A stretch of DNA of 64,000 bases from an uncultured Candidatus Melainabacteria bacterium (lineage in GTDB: Bacteria; Cyanobacteriota; Vampirovibrionia; Gastranaerophilales; Gastranaerophilaceae): contig CAKURL010000002.1 of the NCBI GenBank assembly GCA_934675685.1, positions 1 through 64,000 of the forward strand, given 5' to 3'. The notes under the pieces are model-generated. The model ran no database searches, was not told where the DNA came from, and was given only the letters and a program-made list of their open reading frames with translations. The position numbers were made by a program, and so were the translations under genes. This document shows, piece after piece, positions 1-8,765 of the stretch (positions are counted from its first letter, which is position 1; every line of letters starts with the position of its first letter).

Positions 1-86
1 TGTTTAAAGATGGAAAAGTCGCTGCGCAATTTGCAGGCTATCACACAAAAACTCAACTTTTAGATAAATTAACAGCAAACATTTAA
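1..86 (+). CDS. Thioredoxin, C-terminal end (partial)
   Basis: Only the last 28 codons lie in the window, reading from base 3 to the TAA at 84-86. The tail contains FKDGKVAAQFAGYHTKTQLL, which matches the end of thioredoxins (an F-K-x-G-x-V strand, then a helix with K-x-QL). The active-site CxxC lies upstream, outside the window. The stop codon is part of a TAAGGAG sequence that serves as ribosome binding site for the desulfoferrodoxin gene 8 bases on, so the two are probably one transcript. A reductant next to a superoxide reductase fits oxidative-stress defence. The family call rests on the tail alone. Confidence 0.75.
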   Translation, partial: FKDGKVAAQFAGYHTKTQLLDKLTANI

Positions 87-94
87 GGAGTATT

Positions 95-466
95 ATGAAA
101 TTTTATAAATGCGAAGTTTGTGGAAACATCTTAGAGATGATTGTGGATTCTTCTAGAATTCCAAATTGTTGTAATAAAACTTTAGTTGAACTTGTTCCAA
201 ACACAATCGATGCTTCAAAAGAAAAACATGTCCCAATGTATTGGATAAGAAATAATACTTTAACTGTCCAAATTGGAGAAAACCTCCACCCGAGCGAAGT
301 TGGGCATTATATCCAATTTATCGAAGTTAAAACAAACAAGAAAATTATGAGAAAAATGCTTTATTTTTCTGATGTTCCAAAAATAGATTTTGAGCTTTCT
401 CAAGGAGAAGATGTGGAAGAAATATACGCTTATTGTAATCTCCATGGGCTTTGGAGGACAAATTAG
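95..466 (+). CDS. dfx: Desulfoferrodoxin (two-iron superoxide reductase)
   Basis: A 123-residue protein expected to reduce superoxide to hydrogen peroxide without making oxygen, as anaerobes do. The N-terminal desulforedoxin-type site is seen as Cys6-x2-Cys9 and Cys25-Cys26, which would hold the rubredoxin-like iron. The neelaredoxin-type domain has the EKHVP motif (residues 43-47, Glu/Lys/His of the catalytic centre), a second His-containing stretch (HPSEVGHYI) and the C-terminal CNLHGLW (Cys114, His117), which complete the Fe(His4Cys) centre. Length is typical of the two-iron class. AAGGAG lies just upstream. It follows a thioredoxin gene, and its TAG stop overlaps the stop of the convergent calpain-like gene (shared TTAG). 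Confidence 0.93.
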   Translation: MKFYKCEVCGNILEMIVDSSRIPNCCNKTLVELVPNTIDASKEKHVPMYWIRNNTLTVQIGENLHPSEVGHYIQFIEVKTNKKIMRKMLYFSDVPKIDFELSQGEDVEEIYAYCNLHGLWRTN

Positions 467-1515
467 TCTTCTGTAGAATATGCAATTGTGATATAGTCAA
501 AAAGTCTAACAGCATCTTTTTTTGAAATTGTGATTTCAATATCTGTATCCCAAGGGTTCACAAATGTGACTTTGTCGCCTCGTACTTTTTTGATTGCGTA
601 TTCATGTTTGTCAAAAACTTCAAATTTTTTGCCGTTCACGTTTTCAATTTGGCCTGTACCTAACATTTCATTTAAATTGTAAAGGAAATCTTTGTTTCTT
701 ACTGTGCCAATGGAAGCGCAAGCGCCAATGATATTGTCGCAATTTTCAAAGTCATCTAAAGCTTGGGCTTTTTTTCTGTAATCGTTTTCCTCATCTACCT
801 GACAATTGGAAAGTAGCCTATATGCGTCATAAGAAACCCCGCCTTCCAAGACATTTTTGCCTTGTTCTAGTCGATATTCAAATTCTTCCGGTTTTATATA
901 TGCTTTTTCTTTGTATTCTTTCGCTTCCACGTCTCCTTTTGCGAAATCTGTGAAGAATTTTTCTGCTCCGAGTTCCAAAATCAAAGCGTCTTCGTCGCCG
1001 GAAGAATAATACCAGGTTTTTTTTGCTTTTTCTAATTCATCTTCTGTGATGACGTAGTTTTGATATGGAGTAGAAAATGTGCTTGAATTTTCCCCAAGTT
1101 CAATGGAATCTTCGATTATTTCTCTTCCAAGTTTTGTATAGCTCATAGATTGAATTGCAGATAAATACCAACAATCCCCGATGATACCTTGTTCAATGCA
1201 AGTGATTTCTTTGTCTTTTGGGTTAAAGTGGCGTTTGAAGTCTCCTTCGTAAGTTTCTGGTTTATTTAAAAAGCTGTTTATGCCATCAAAGCAACTTTTT
1301 AAATCTTTTAAATATGAAGAAAATAAATCTTTGACTTTGGTAAAAAATGTTGTCTTTTCGCTTTTTTCTTCTTTTGTCCCTTGGGAATTAGTGTTTTTTT
1401 GAGTGCCATCAAAGTCAAAAAGAGAAACGGATAAATCTTCTTTTTTTGAAAAATTATTTAAAAAGTTATTTGAATTTGGATTAAGTCCAAATTCGCTTGC
1501 GATTGCTGTTGTCAT
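463..1515 (-). CDS. Calpain-like cysteine protease (family C2), copy 1
   Basis: A 350-residue protein with the full calpain catalytic triad: Cys115 in QGIIGDCWYLSAI, His304 in KHEYAI, and Asn320 in FVNPW. The first ~100 residues are polar and low in complexity, with no signal peptide or membrane segment, so it looks cytoplasmic or exported by a route not visible here. No calcium-binding domain is recognisable. GAGAGAG sits a few bases before the ATG. A paralogue (1749-2708) lies upstream on the same strand with similar order and spacing of motifs but low overall identity. Substrate unknown; a secreted effector, a housekeeping protease or part of a toxic system are all possible. Confidence 0.85.
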   Translation of the reverse strand: MTTAIASEFGLNPNSNNFLNNFSKKEDLSVSLFDFDGTQKNTNSQGTKEEKSEKTTFFTKVKDLFSSYLKDLKSCFDGINSFLNKPETYEGDFKRHFNPKDKEITCIEQGIIGDCWYLSAIQSMSYTKLGREIIEDSIELGENSSTFSTPYQNYVITEDELEKAKKTWYYSSGDEDALILELGAEKFFTDFAKGDVEAKEYKEKAYIKPEEFEYRLEQGKNVLEGGVSYDAYRLLSNCQVDEENDYRKKAQALDDFENCDNIIGACASIGTVRNKDFLYNLNEMLGTGQIENVNGKKFEVFDKHEYAIKKVRGDKVTFVNPWDTDIEITISKKDAVRLFDYITIAYSTED

Positions 1516-1606
1516 ATTTCTCTCTCGTTTTTGTTTATGTATATATAAAGTATATTTGTTTTAAATAATTGCCTTTTTTTTGAAAAATAAAACGAGATTT
1601 TTAAAA

Positions 1607-1717
1607 TTAATTCATATCAAATTCGCAAGTATAGTCAAAAAGCTCTAAATATTGCTCTTTTGAAAGAGTGATTTCTTTTTTGCTGTTTTTGTTAAGCTTT
1701 CGAGATGATTGTTGTAT
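1607..1717 (-). pseudogene. C-terminal remnant of a third calpain-like gene
   Basis: Between the two calpain-like genes the minus strand reads 36 codons ending in TAA at 1607-1609. The last ~24 residues (KKEITLSKEQYLELFDYT, then CEFDMN) align with the extreme C-termini of both neighbours (EITISKKDAVRLFDYI in one, DVTISRSDFMDLFDDF in the other). No start codon, NPW motif or catalytic part precedes it, and a stop in frame at 1718-1720 closes it upstream. It is best read as the tail of a deleted paralogue, left by unequal recombination in a tandem array. Confidence 0.7.
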
Positions 1718-1748
1718 TCAGTTTGTTGATTGAAAAATTATCCATATT

Positions 1749-2708
1749 TTAGTCTTCTAAATCTAAGTAGTAAAAATCATCAAACAAATCCATAAAATCG
1801 CTTCTTGAGATTGTGACATCTTCTCCTGAACGCCATGGGTTTGTGAAAGTGACCGTATAGTCTCCAACATTTTTTATTGTGCAAGTGTGATTTTCTGTGA
1901 TTTTATGCAATTTTCCTTCAATATCTCGGACGTTATAGTAGCCTTCTTGGTTCTTGTATGGAGAAAGTTCAGCTTTGGTTTGTGCGCCTTTAATTACCCC
2001 TACAATCATTGCGCTTTGACCTTGGTTTTGTTCAAAATTGCTTAAAATGCCTTTTATAGCTTCTTCTTTTTTTGTATATTTTCCAATTTTCCCTGTTAAA
2101 AGGTAGAATAAAGTTATAGGAAAACCTCCGTAAGTCGAGGATTTGTTTTCTCTTTCGCCCGTCTTTTGAGTTGCTTTAAACCACCATTTCATGTCCTTTG
2201 GGACTTCATACTTTCCGTCCGCGTAATCATCAAGCGCATGTTCTACTGCGCATTCAATGATTGTCATATCTTCGTCTCCGGAAGAGAACCATCTTGAGTT
2301 TTGCTTTTCTTGAAATTCTTCATCAGATATTTCATAATCCCCAACTGCTAAATGTACAGTTGTGTAGCCATCATGGTATTCTAGGGCGTTTTTTATGATG
2401 TTTTGCCCAAGCCTGCAATAGCTCAAAGCATTAATTGAAGACAAAAGCCAACAATCTCCTTGCGAACCTTGGCTTGTTGGGTCGATTATTCCATCTTTTG
2501 CGTTTTCTTCATCTATATTTTGCTCTTGGTCGATTTGGCTAAGGTCTTCTAAAGCGCTCAAGATTTCTTCATCTTCATTAATATTTAAATTTTCCTGAAT
2601 AGAGTTATTAAACAAATCAAGCTCGTCTTTTGAATAGTCGGGTTCTTTGCTTTGGCTATTTAAAGATTGATTTAGATATGAAATTGTATTCAAATCTAAG
2701 CTTTTCAT
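1749..2708 (-). CDS. Calpain-like cysteine protease (family C2), copy 2
   Basis: A 319-residue relative of the 463-1515 protein. The triad is visible as Cys86 in GSQGDCWLLSSI, His274 in ENHTCTI and Asn290 in FTNPW, each in its normal family context, so it should be active. The N-terminal ~75 residues are acidic and polar; no signal peptide or transmembrane helix is seen. AAGGA precedes the ATG. It lies behind the terminator of the phosphorylase gene, so it needs its own promoter. Together with copy 1 and the remnant between them it forms a small tandem array of C2 proteases. Confidence 0.85.
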   Translation of the reverse strand: MKSLDLNTISYLNQSLNSQSKEPDYSKDELDLFNNSIQENLNINEDEEILSALEDLSQIDQEQNIDEENAKDGIIDPTSQGSQGDCWLLSSINALSYCRLGQNIIKNALEYHDGYTTVHLAVGDYEISDEEFQEKQNSRWFSSGDEDMTIIECAVEHALDDYADGKYEVPKDMKWWFKATQKTGERENKSSTYGGFPITLFYLLTGKIGKYTKKEEAIKGILSNFEQNQGQSAMIVGVIKGAQTKAELSPYKNQEGYYNVRDIEGKLHKITENHTCTIKNVGDYTVTFTNPWRSGEDVTISRSDFMDLFDDFYYLDLED

Positions 2709-2841
2709 CGTTGTCCTTCACGCTTTCTCAAAGCTTTTTTAAGATTATTTAAGGCTTTGCTATAATTATCGTAATTTTTCTTTAAAACTTTAGAAAATAT
2801 GAAGATTTTATGAAGAAATGTAAAACTTATGAATGCTCAAA

Positions 2842-2875
2842 AAAAGAAGGCCCCTTGGAAAAAGAGCCTTCTTTT
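2842..2875 (-). terminator. Rho-independent terminator of the phosphorylase gene
   Basis: The 10-base arms AAAAGAAGGC (2842-2851) and GCCTTCTTTT (2866-2875) are perfect inverted repeats with a 14-base loop. Read on the minus strand the stem is followed by a T run, as expected 20 bases after the stop of the phosphorylase gene. Confidence 0.8.
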
Positions 2876-2894
2876 GAAATTATTGTTTAATTTC

Positions 2895-4589
2895 TTATTT
2901 GATGTTTGAATATGTCCAAGCATCTTGGTTTGGAGCTTCAAAAGAACCGATGTCTTTTTTATCTTCTTCGCCAGCTTGAGCGCCGCCGTGTGCGATTGGT
3001 TTATATACACGGTTGAAGTATTCGATAACCATACGGTCTGCGTTGAAGTATCCTTCAGCAGTTCTCATAGCTTGTCTCATCAAACGAGCCCATTCTTTTT
3101 TGTTGTCATAGTATGTTGGAATGATTTCGTTTTCAAGAGTGTTCATGATGAATCTGTGGTCTTTCCAGTGTCTTTCTTGCCATGGAATATCATCGTCTAA
3201 TCCTGGGTATTCAACAGTGTAGCCGTTGATTCCTGGGAAAGTACCTTCAACAGTCCAACCATCGTAGATTGAGAAGTGAACAGCACCGTTCATGTTAGCA
3301 GACATGCCAGATGTTCCTGATGCTTCTAATGGTCTTGTTGGAGTGTTTAACCAAATATCGGAACCTTTTTTCAATTTAGCCGATAAAGCCAATTCATACC
3401 CTGGAAGAACAACCATGTTTTTCATGTTGTAAGATTTTTTCAAGATGTTGTTGAAAGTTTCTTTTCCCATAGCGTCGTCTGGGTGGAATTTGCCGGCGAA
3501 AATCAATTGAACTTTGTTTTCGTTTAATAGTTTAGAAATTCTTTCTTCGTCCATTAAGATTAACCAAGCACGTTTGTAATCAGCAAATCTTCTAGCCCAA
3601 GTAATTGTAAGCACATTTGGATCGAAGCGTTTTCCTTGAGTGTCTGAAATGTATTGGAATAAATCTTTTTTCATTTCATATTTAGCGTCAAGAAGTTCTT
3701 TATCAGTTTTTGCTTTAGCAATTCTTTCGTCTTGCCAATAGTGCAAGTTAACTGCGTTTGTGATTGCTCTGATTGGGCATCTGTCTTTTACCCATTCCCA
3801 CATTTTGTTAGCAACTAAGCCGTGAAGTTGAGAAACTGCGTTTGCAATTCTTGACATTCTCAAAGCTGCAACTGTTAAAGAGAAGTTTTCTCCGCCTAAT
3901 TCAACGGCTGTTTCTCTTGAGCAGCCAGAGAAGAAACCGGCTTCTAATAATGTGTCAACCCAGTGAACTTCGTTTCCTGCTGGAACTGGAGTGTGAGTTG
4001 TGAATACAGTTTTGTTTCTAACAGCTTTTAAGTCGCCGTTGTATTGTCTTAATAATTCAAATGCTGCTGGAAGAGCGTGACCTTCGTTCATGTGGATAAC
4101 GTCGAAGTTGTATCCAACTGCTTGAAGAACTCTAACGCCGCCGATACCAAGAACTGTTTCTTGAGCTACGCGGATTTTTTCGTCTCCGTCGTATAATTTG
4201 TGAGTAATTTTTCTAGCCCATTCGCTGTTGCCTTCAACGTCTGTTGTTAATAAATAAATTGGGCAAGTGCCGAATAAGTCAGCTTCAACTCTGTATGCTT
4301 TAACGATTACATCTTCGCCAAAGATTTTAAGAGTAGTTGAAATGTTTAAGTCTGTTAAGAAATCATAATGTTTTCTAGTATAAGCTACTTCAACATTACC
4401 ATCTTCGCCAATTCTTTGGTCATAATATCCATAAGACCATAGCATAGTAACGCCAACCATAGGCATTTGCAAATAGCCTGCTGATTGCATGTGTGAGCCT
4501 GCTAGGAAGCCCAAACCGCCGGAATATGTTGCAAGAGATTGGTCAATTGCGATTTCCATTGAAAAATAAGCTACGTTTGGTAAAGCCAT
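2895..4589 (-). CDS. Short alpha-glucan phosphorylase-like protein (GT35)
   Basis: A 564-residue protein of the short alpha-glucan phosphorylase group, whose members split glycogen or maltodextrin with phosphate to give glucose-1-phosphate. It starts directly at the catalytic fold (VAYFSMEIA, then SGGLGFLAG) without the extra N-terminal domain of longer relatives. Family landmarks are HMNEGHA (167-171), FTTHTPVPAGNE (~197-207), WARRFADYKR (331-340) and RPLEASGTSGM (419-429). In known phosphorylases the residue after GTSGM is the lysine that binds pyridoxal phosphate; here it is Ser430. That may mean a changed or lost phosphorylase reaction, or a subfamily that places the lysine differently. 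A ribosome site (AAGGATT) precedes the ATG. It is monocistronic, with its own terminator. Confidence 0.82.
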   Translation of the reverse strand: MALPNVAYFSMEIAIDQSLATYSGGLGFLAGSHMQSAGYLQMPMVGVTMLWSYGYYDQRIGEDGNVEVAYTRKHYDFLTDLNISTTLKIFGEDVIVKAYRVEADLFGTCPIYLLTTDVEGNSEWARKITHKLYDGDEKIRVAQETVLGIGGVRVLQAVGYNFDVIHMNEGHALPAAFELLRQYNGDLKAVRNKTVFTTHTPVPAGNEVHWVDTLLEAGFFSGCSRETAVELGGENFSLTVAALRMSRIANAVSQLHGLVANKMWEWVKDRCPIRAITNAVNLHYWQDERIAKAKTDKELLDAKYEMKKDLFQYISDTQGKRFDPNVLTITWARRFADYKRAWLILMDEERISKLLNENKVQLIFAGKFHPDDAMGKETFNNILKKSYNMKNMVVLPGYELALSAKLKKGSDIWLNTPTRPLEASGTSGMSANMNGAVHFSIYDGWTVEGTFPGINGYTVEYPGLDDDIPWQERHWKDHRFIMNTLENEIIPTYYDNKKEWARLMRQAMRTAEGYFNADRMVIEYFNRVYKPIAHGGAQAGEEDKKDIGSFEAPNQDAWTYSNIK

Positions 4590-4761
4590 AATTTAATCCT
4601 TTTAATACTAACTACTTTTTGTTGTTTAATTTTATATTAGCACAAATATAATTAAAACCAAGAAATAATTCTAAAGTGTTAATTATTTTGCCTTATCTAT
4701 TTTACCAAAAAAATTTTTTAATACCTCTTTTTTATTTCTCTTCGAAACATAACTTAATATA

Positions 4762-5955
4762 TTAGTCGATTATTTCTATTATTTTTTGAACAAATTGAGA
4801 ACATTTTTCTTGGTTTAAAGTCGCGATTTTTCCGCCGCCGCGCTCTTTATGGCCGCCTATTGAAAAGCCTTCTTCTTTTATTTCTTCTTGTGCTTTTTTG
4901 TAAAAATCTTCTAAGCTTTTGTTAGAGTGCACGCTTAATCTATAATTTCCTTCCGCTTTATAAAAAACGATAGCGTTATCTAAATCCTTGTTTTTTAAAA
5001 GCTCTTGCCTAAAGGAATTTATGATGGTGCTTGTTCTTTGGTTGTCTTCGCCTAGTTTTTCCCATTCTTCATCATCAGGCGAAAGCGCCACAAAAGCTGT
5101 TTTTTGGCTTTTTGAATATTGAATTTTTGAAAACAAAGATTGATAAAAACTTTCTTCTTCTTTGCTTAAGTTTCCTATAATATCTATATTTTGAGCCATT
5201 CTTTTTAGCTGGTCTTTATCGAGCCTCTTTTTTAGCTCTTCAAAAATCTCGTAAGCATTTTTGTCCTCTTTTAATTTTTCTGTGGCTTCGATTTCTCCCT
5301 TTTTACCGTCCACTTGAACAAAGCCTTTTTTAAAGCAGTCGCTTACAAGGCCATAAAACATTTCGGCTGCAGTTTTGTCATCTATTTCTTCTTTTAATGC
5401 TTCAAAAAAGCGAAAAATAATGCTGGTTGCGCTTTTTGCGCTAGAATCTACGTAGCTTGGGGCGGTTTTTGAAACCGCGCTTGTGTCTTTTGGCTCTTTA
5501 AATTCAAGCGTTTCTATTGGGAGAGTAGGGTTTTTGTGGTGGTCTATACAATATAAATAAGGGCTTGATGAAATTTTTGAATAAATTCTAGGCGAAATTC
5601 TTTCAGTCGCGCTAAAATCCACGCACAAAAAAGTCGTTTTGTCGTCTTTTGGCTCATAATCTTTTGAATTAACAATTGTTTTTGTTGTGTCTAAAATATC
5701 TAGAGAATTAAGGTCTCCGCTCACTATTATCCTTGGCTTTATGTTGAAGCGCTCTAAATAGTTAGATACACAAAGAGCGCTGTTAAGCGCGTCTTTGTCT
5801 GTAGATTCATGTGTAAAAATATCGACATTTGGGTTTTGCGTCAACTTTTCTTTTAAAAATTGCGCTTCTTGTTTTGGCATTTTGTTTGCCTTAAATGAGA
5901 TATTTTTTGGTATGTTTTGTTTAATTTCTGCGTTGTTAATTTTGGCTATTTTCAT
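4762..5955 (-). CDS. DHH/DHHA1 family phosphoesterase (NrnA-like)
   Basis: A 397-residue protein of the DHH superfamily. Motifs are FTHESTDKDAL (metal site I region), VDFSATERIS, the signature DHHKNP, and a C-terminal DHHA1 substrate-binding domain with GGHKERGGGK. NrnA-like members degrade short oligoribonucleotides or pAp in the cytosol; the exact substrate cannot be read here. The DHHA1 domain lies farther from the DHH motif than in compact NrnA proteins (~320 residues), so the linker is enlarged. It begins 2 bases after the end of prs and is the last gene of a glmU-prs-phosphoesterase operon, so translation is probably coupled. Confidence 0.8.
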   Translation of the reverse strand: MKIAKINNAEIKQNIPKNISFKANKMPKQEAQFLKEKLTQNPNVDIFTHESTDKDALNSALCVSNYLERFNIKPRIIVSGDLNSLDILDTTKTIVNSKDYEPKDDKTTFLCVDFSATERISPRIYSKISSSPYLYCIDHHKNPTLPIETLEFKEPKDTSAVSKTAPSYVDSSAKSATSIIFRFFEALKEEIDDKTAAEMFYGLVSDCFKKGFVQVDGKKGEIEATEKLKEDKNAYEIFEELKKRLDKDQLKRMAQNIDIIGNLSKEEESFYQSLFSKIQYSKSQKTAFVALSPDDEEWEKLGEDNQRTSTIINSFRQELLKNKDLDNAIVFYKAEGNYRLSVHSNKSLEDFYKKAQEEIKEEGFSIGGHKERGGGKIATLNQEKCSQFVQKIIEIID

Positions 5956-5957
5956 AG

Positions 5958-6974
5958 CTAATCTTTCTTGTATTCAACCTCAAAACCAAATAAAGACGAA
6001 ATAGATTTGTCGTCATGGATTCTTGAAATCGCTTCTCCTAATAAAGGTGCAACGCTCACTTGTTTGATTTTTTCCGGAATTAAAGTGTCTTTTAGAGGAA
6101 TTGTGTTGGTCACTACAACTTCTTTAATCGGCGCTTCTTCTAATCTTTTTAAAGCAGGGCCTGAGAACACTGGGTGCACCGCAAGAACATAAACTTCTTT
6201 TGCGCCTTTTTCTTTTAAAAGCCTTGAAGCTTCGCAGATTGTTCCTGCTGTATCTATGATGTCGTCAAACATAACGCAAATTTTGTCTTTGACGTCTCCT
6301 ATTATATTGCATGCGATTGCAGAATTGTGTTTATCTCTTCTTTTATCAATAATTGCAATAGGAGCGCCCACTTGTTTTGCTAAGGCTCTTGTTCTTTTTA
6401 CGCCGCCCATATCAGGAGAAACGCAAACAAGCTCAGCTTCTGATGTATCAATGTGTTTTACATAATCCACGATTACAGGTGTTGCATAGATGTGGTCAAC
6501 TAAAATATTAAAGAAGCCTTGGATTTGGCCTGTATGAAGGTCCATAGCTAGAATTCTTGTAGCGCCTGCTTGAGTTAATAAATCGGCTACTAATTTCGCT
6601 GTGATTGCTTCTCTTCCTGAAGCTTTTCTGTCTTGGCGAGCATAGCCATAATATGGAATAACGGCCGTTATTGATTTTGCGGAAGCTCTTTTAAAAGCGT
6701 CAAGCAAAATCAAAAGTTCCATCAAATTTTCGTTCACAGGGTCGCAAACAGGTTGAATAATGAATACATCGTCGCCGCGCACTGAATCTTGAATTTGAAC
6801 ATAAATTTCGCCATCAGAGAAATTTTTAATTGTGATAGGCTCTAAGCTTGTTCCTAAATATTGCGCTATTTCTTGTGCTAGTGGCGAATTTGAACGCCCT
6901 GAAAATAATTTTATGTCATGCGTTGGCATGATTTTTTCAATTTTTTGTAATTGTTCTTGTAATTCAAGATTCAT
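5958..6974 (-). CDS. prs: Ribose-phosphate pyrophosphokinase
   Basis: A 338-residue protein that makes PRPP from ribose-5-phosphate and ATP for nucleotide, histidine, tryptophan and NAD synthesis. It shows the class I signature set: KLFSGRSNSPLAQEIA at the N-terminus, FSDGEIYVQI, the ATP-loop PYYGYARQDRK, the metal-binding DLHTGQIQGFF, and the PRPP loop DDIIDTAGT. Length is slightly above the usual ~315. AAAGGAG lies before the ATG. It sits 26 bases downstream of glmU, an order shared with many bacteria including Bacillus, and links precursor supply for the wall and for nucleotides. Confidence 0.96.
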   Translation of the reverse strand: MNLELQEQLQKIEKIMPTHDIKLFSGRSNSPLAQEIAQYLGTSLEPITIKNFSDGEIYVQIQDSVRGDDVFIIQPVCDPVNENLMELLILLDAFKRASAKSITAVIPYYGYARQDRKASGREAITAKLVADLLTQAGATRILAMDLHTGQIQGFFNILVDHIYATPVIVDYVKHIDTSEAELVCVSPDMGGVKRTRALAKQVGAPIAIIDKRRDKHNSAIACNIIGDVKDKICVMFDDIIDTAGTICEASRLLKEKGAKEVYVLAVHPVFSGPALKRLEEAPIKEVVVTNTIPLKDTLIPEKIKQVSVAPLLGEAISRIHDDKSISSLFGFEVEYKKD

Positions 6975-7000
6975 AGTTGTTTTCTTCTCCTTTTTAGCGC

Positions 7001-8293
7001 TTAAATATTTTTTTTCTTTGCGACCCAGCCTTTGATTTCTTTTTGAGGATTTCTAGCTATTGCAAGCGAGTCTTCTTCGACGTTTTTGGTAATTGCAGAT
7101 AATGCGCCAATAAACGCGCCTTGCCCGATTTCCACAGGAGCCACTAAGACGCAATTTGAGCCTATCGAAGCATTATCTTTTATTATTGTTTTTGATTTTA
7201 CTTTGGTGATTGAATTGTAGTTTGCGCAAATTGTGCCTGCGCCAATGTTGACATTGTTTCCAATTTCTGTGTCACCCATATAACTTAAATGACAAACATT
7301 AGTTTTTTTTGCTATTTTTGCATTTTTTAATTCTACAAAGTTGCCAATTTTGCACCCTTCTTCTACCCTGCAACCCCCTCGGAGCCTAGCAAACGGCCCA
7401 ATTTTACAATTCTTCAAGATTTCGTTTTTTCCTTCGATATAAGTAGAAGGATATATAATTGTATCTTTTTCGATTGTTGTGTCGGGCGAGATATAAGTGG
7501 TCGCAGGGTCCACTATTGTGACCCCTTCTTCCATTAATTCATCTAGTTTTCTATTTTTCATGATGCTAAATGCGTAAGCTAGATTTTTTCTTGAATTAAT
7601 GCCATAAATTTCGTCGCTATCTTTATTTACGAAGCCGCAAACTTTTAAATTCTTTTCATTTGCCCATTTTACGATGTCTGTTAAATAATATTCTTTTTGA
7701 GCATTGTTGTTTTTGAGCTCGTCAAAAGCTTGGCTCATTTTTTCCCAATTCAAACAATAAACGCCTGTATTTATTTCTTTTATTTTCTTTTGCTCTTCTG
7801 TAGCGTCTTTTTGTTCGACTATTGAATCAACCCCATCTTTTTCGTTTCTTATGATTCTTCCATATCCAAACGGGTCATCAAATATGGCGCTCATGAGAGT
7901 CAAATCTGCATCGTTTTCATTGTGGAATTTTACAAAATTCTTTAATGTTTCGCTTCTTAAAAGCGGAGTGTCTCCGCAAGTTATGATGACGTTTCCTTTA
8001 AAACCCTTTAAAAAAGGAACAGTTTGCTTGATAGCATGCCCTGTTCCAAGTTGTTCTTTTTGTAAAACTGTTTTTACGTTATTAAAATTTTTTTCTAGAT
8101 AATTTTCGACCAATTCCGCGCCACAGCCAACTACGACAATATTTTCAGAATTGTTTTCGATTTCGTTTAGAGAATCAATAACCCAGCCGATTAGGGGTTT
8201 TGAAAATATTTCATGTAGCACTTTTGGCAAATCGGATTTCATTCTTGTGCCTTTTCCGGCGCCTAAAATAATGCTTTTTAATTCTTTTTCCAT
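7001..8293 (-). CDS. glmU: Bifunctional GlcNAc-1-P uridyltransferase / GlcN-1-P acetyltransferase
   Basis: A 430-residue enzyme making UDP-GlcNAc, the precursor of both peptidoglycan and lipid A. The N-terminal nucleotidyltransferase domain shows LGAGKGTRMKSDLPKVLHEI; QLGTGHA and TCGDTPLL follow. The C-terminal half is a left-handed beta-helix of hexapeptide repeats with the acetyltransferase pocket (GNFVELKNA, HLSYMGDTEIG, NIGAGTICANYN). The protein is a little shorter than E. coli GlmU (456), mainly at the C-terminus. It is the first gene of the glmU-prs-DHH operon and is divergent from rpmB. Confidence 0.95.
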   Translation of the reverse strand: MEKELKSIILGAGKGTRMKSDLPKVLHEIFSKPLIGWVIDSLNEIENNSENIVVVGCGAELVENYLEKNFNNVKTVLQKEQLGTGHAIKQTVPFLKGFKGNVIITCGDTPLLRSETLKNFVKFHNENDADLTLMSAIFDDPFGYGRIIRNEKDGVDSIVEQKDATEEQKKIKEINTGVYCLNWEKMSQAFDELKNNNAQKEYYLTDIVKWANEKNLKVCGFVNKDSDEIYGINSRKNLAYAFSIMKNRKLDELMEEGVTIVDPATTYISPDTTIEKDTIIYPSTYIEGKNEILKNCKIGPFARLRGGCRVEEGCKIGNFVELKNAKIAKKTNVCHLSYMGDTEIGNNVNIGAGTICANYNSITKVKSKTIIKDNASIGSNCVLVAPVEIGQGAFIGALSAITKNVEEDSLAIARNPQKEIKGWVAKKKNI

Positions 8294-8433
8294 TTCTTAT
8301 CCAATTAGTTAAATATTTGGCTATATTCTCTCATAAAAGAGCAATCTTTTGTATAAAAAAATATTTTTATGACATAAAATTTTACAATTATTTTAACTAA
8401 CGTAACAAAAGATAAAATATCCCTTGAAACAAC

Positions 8434-8461
8434 TTGATTTTTTTTCTTGAGCAGGTAAGAT
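8434..8461 (+). promoter_or_regulatory. Likely sigma-70-type promoter of rpmB
   Basis: TTGATT (8434-8439) and TAAGAT (8456-8461) are spaced by 16 bases and end about 33 bases before the rpmB ATG. The match to consensus is moderate, so the assignment is tentative. Confidence 0.4.
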
Positions 8462-8494
8462 TAAAATTAACGAAACTTATGAAAGGATTAAGAA

Positions 8495-8686
8495 ATGTCT
8501 AAATATTGCGAAATCTGTGGTAAATCATCACTTAAAGCAGCTAAGATTTCGTTCTCTCATAAACAACATGTTCACAGACAACTTCCTAACTTGCAATCAG
8601 TTAGAGTTAGACTTGCAGATGGACAAGTTAAAAAGATGAACGTTTGCACATCTTGCATCAGAGCTGGTAAATTCACAAAAGCTTAA
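8495..8686 (+). CDS. rpmB: 50S ribosomal protein L28
   Basis: A 63-residue basic protein of the large ribosomal subunit. It shows the N-terminal CEICGK, the conserved block HKQHVHRQLPNLQSVRV and the C-terminal CTSCIRAGK. Two CxxC pairs are kept (Cys6/Cys9 and Cys52/Cys55), so this is the zinc-binding form. GAAAGGA lies before the ATG. It stands alone between a divergent glmU and a strong terminator. Codon choice is more uniform than in its neighbours, as expected for a highly expressed gene. Confidence 0.95.
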   Translation: MSKYCEICGKSSLKAAKISFSHKQHVHRQLPNLQSVRVRLADGQVKKMNVCTSCIRAGKFTKA

Positions 8687-8736
8687 TGCTTGCTATTGCA
8701 GAAAATAATTTAGCTAAATTTAAGTAAATAATTTTT

Positions 8737-8765
8737 AAAAAGGCGGTTTTCTAAACTGCCTTTTT
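8737..8765 (+). terminator. Rho-independent terminator of rpmB
   Basis: AAAAAGGCGGTTT (8737-8749) pairs with AAACTGCCTTTTT (8753-8765), with one G-T pair, over a 3-base loop. The 3' arm ends in a T run 80 bases after the rpmB stop. Confidence 0.85.
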
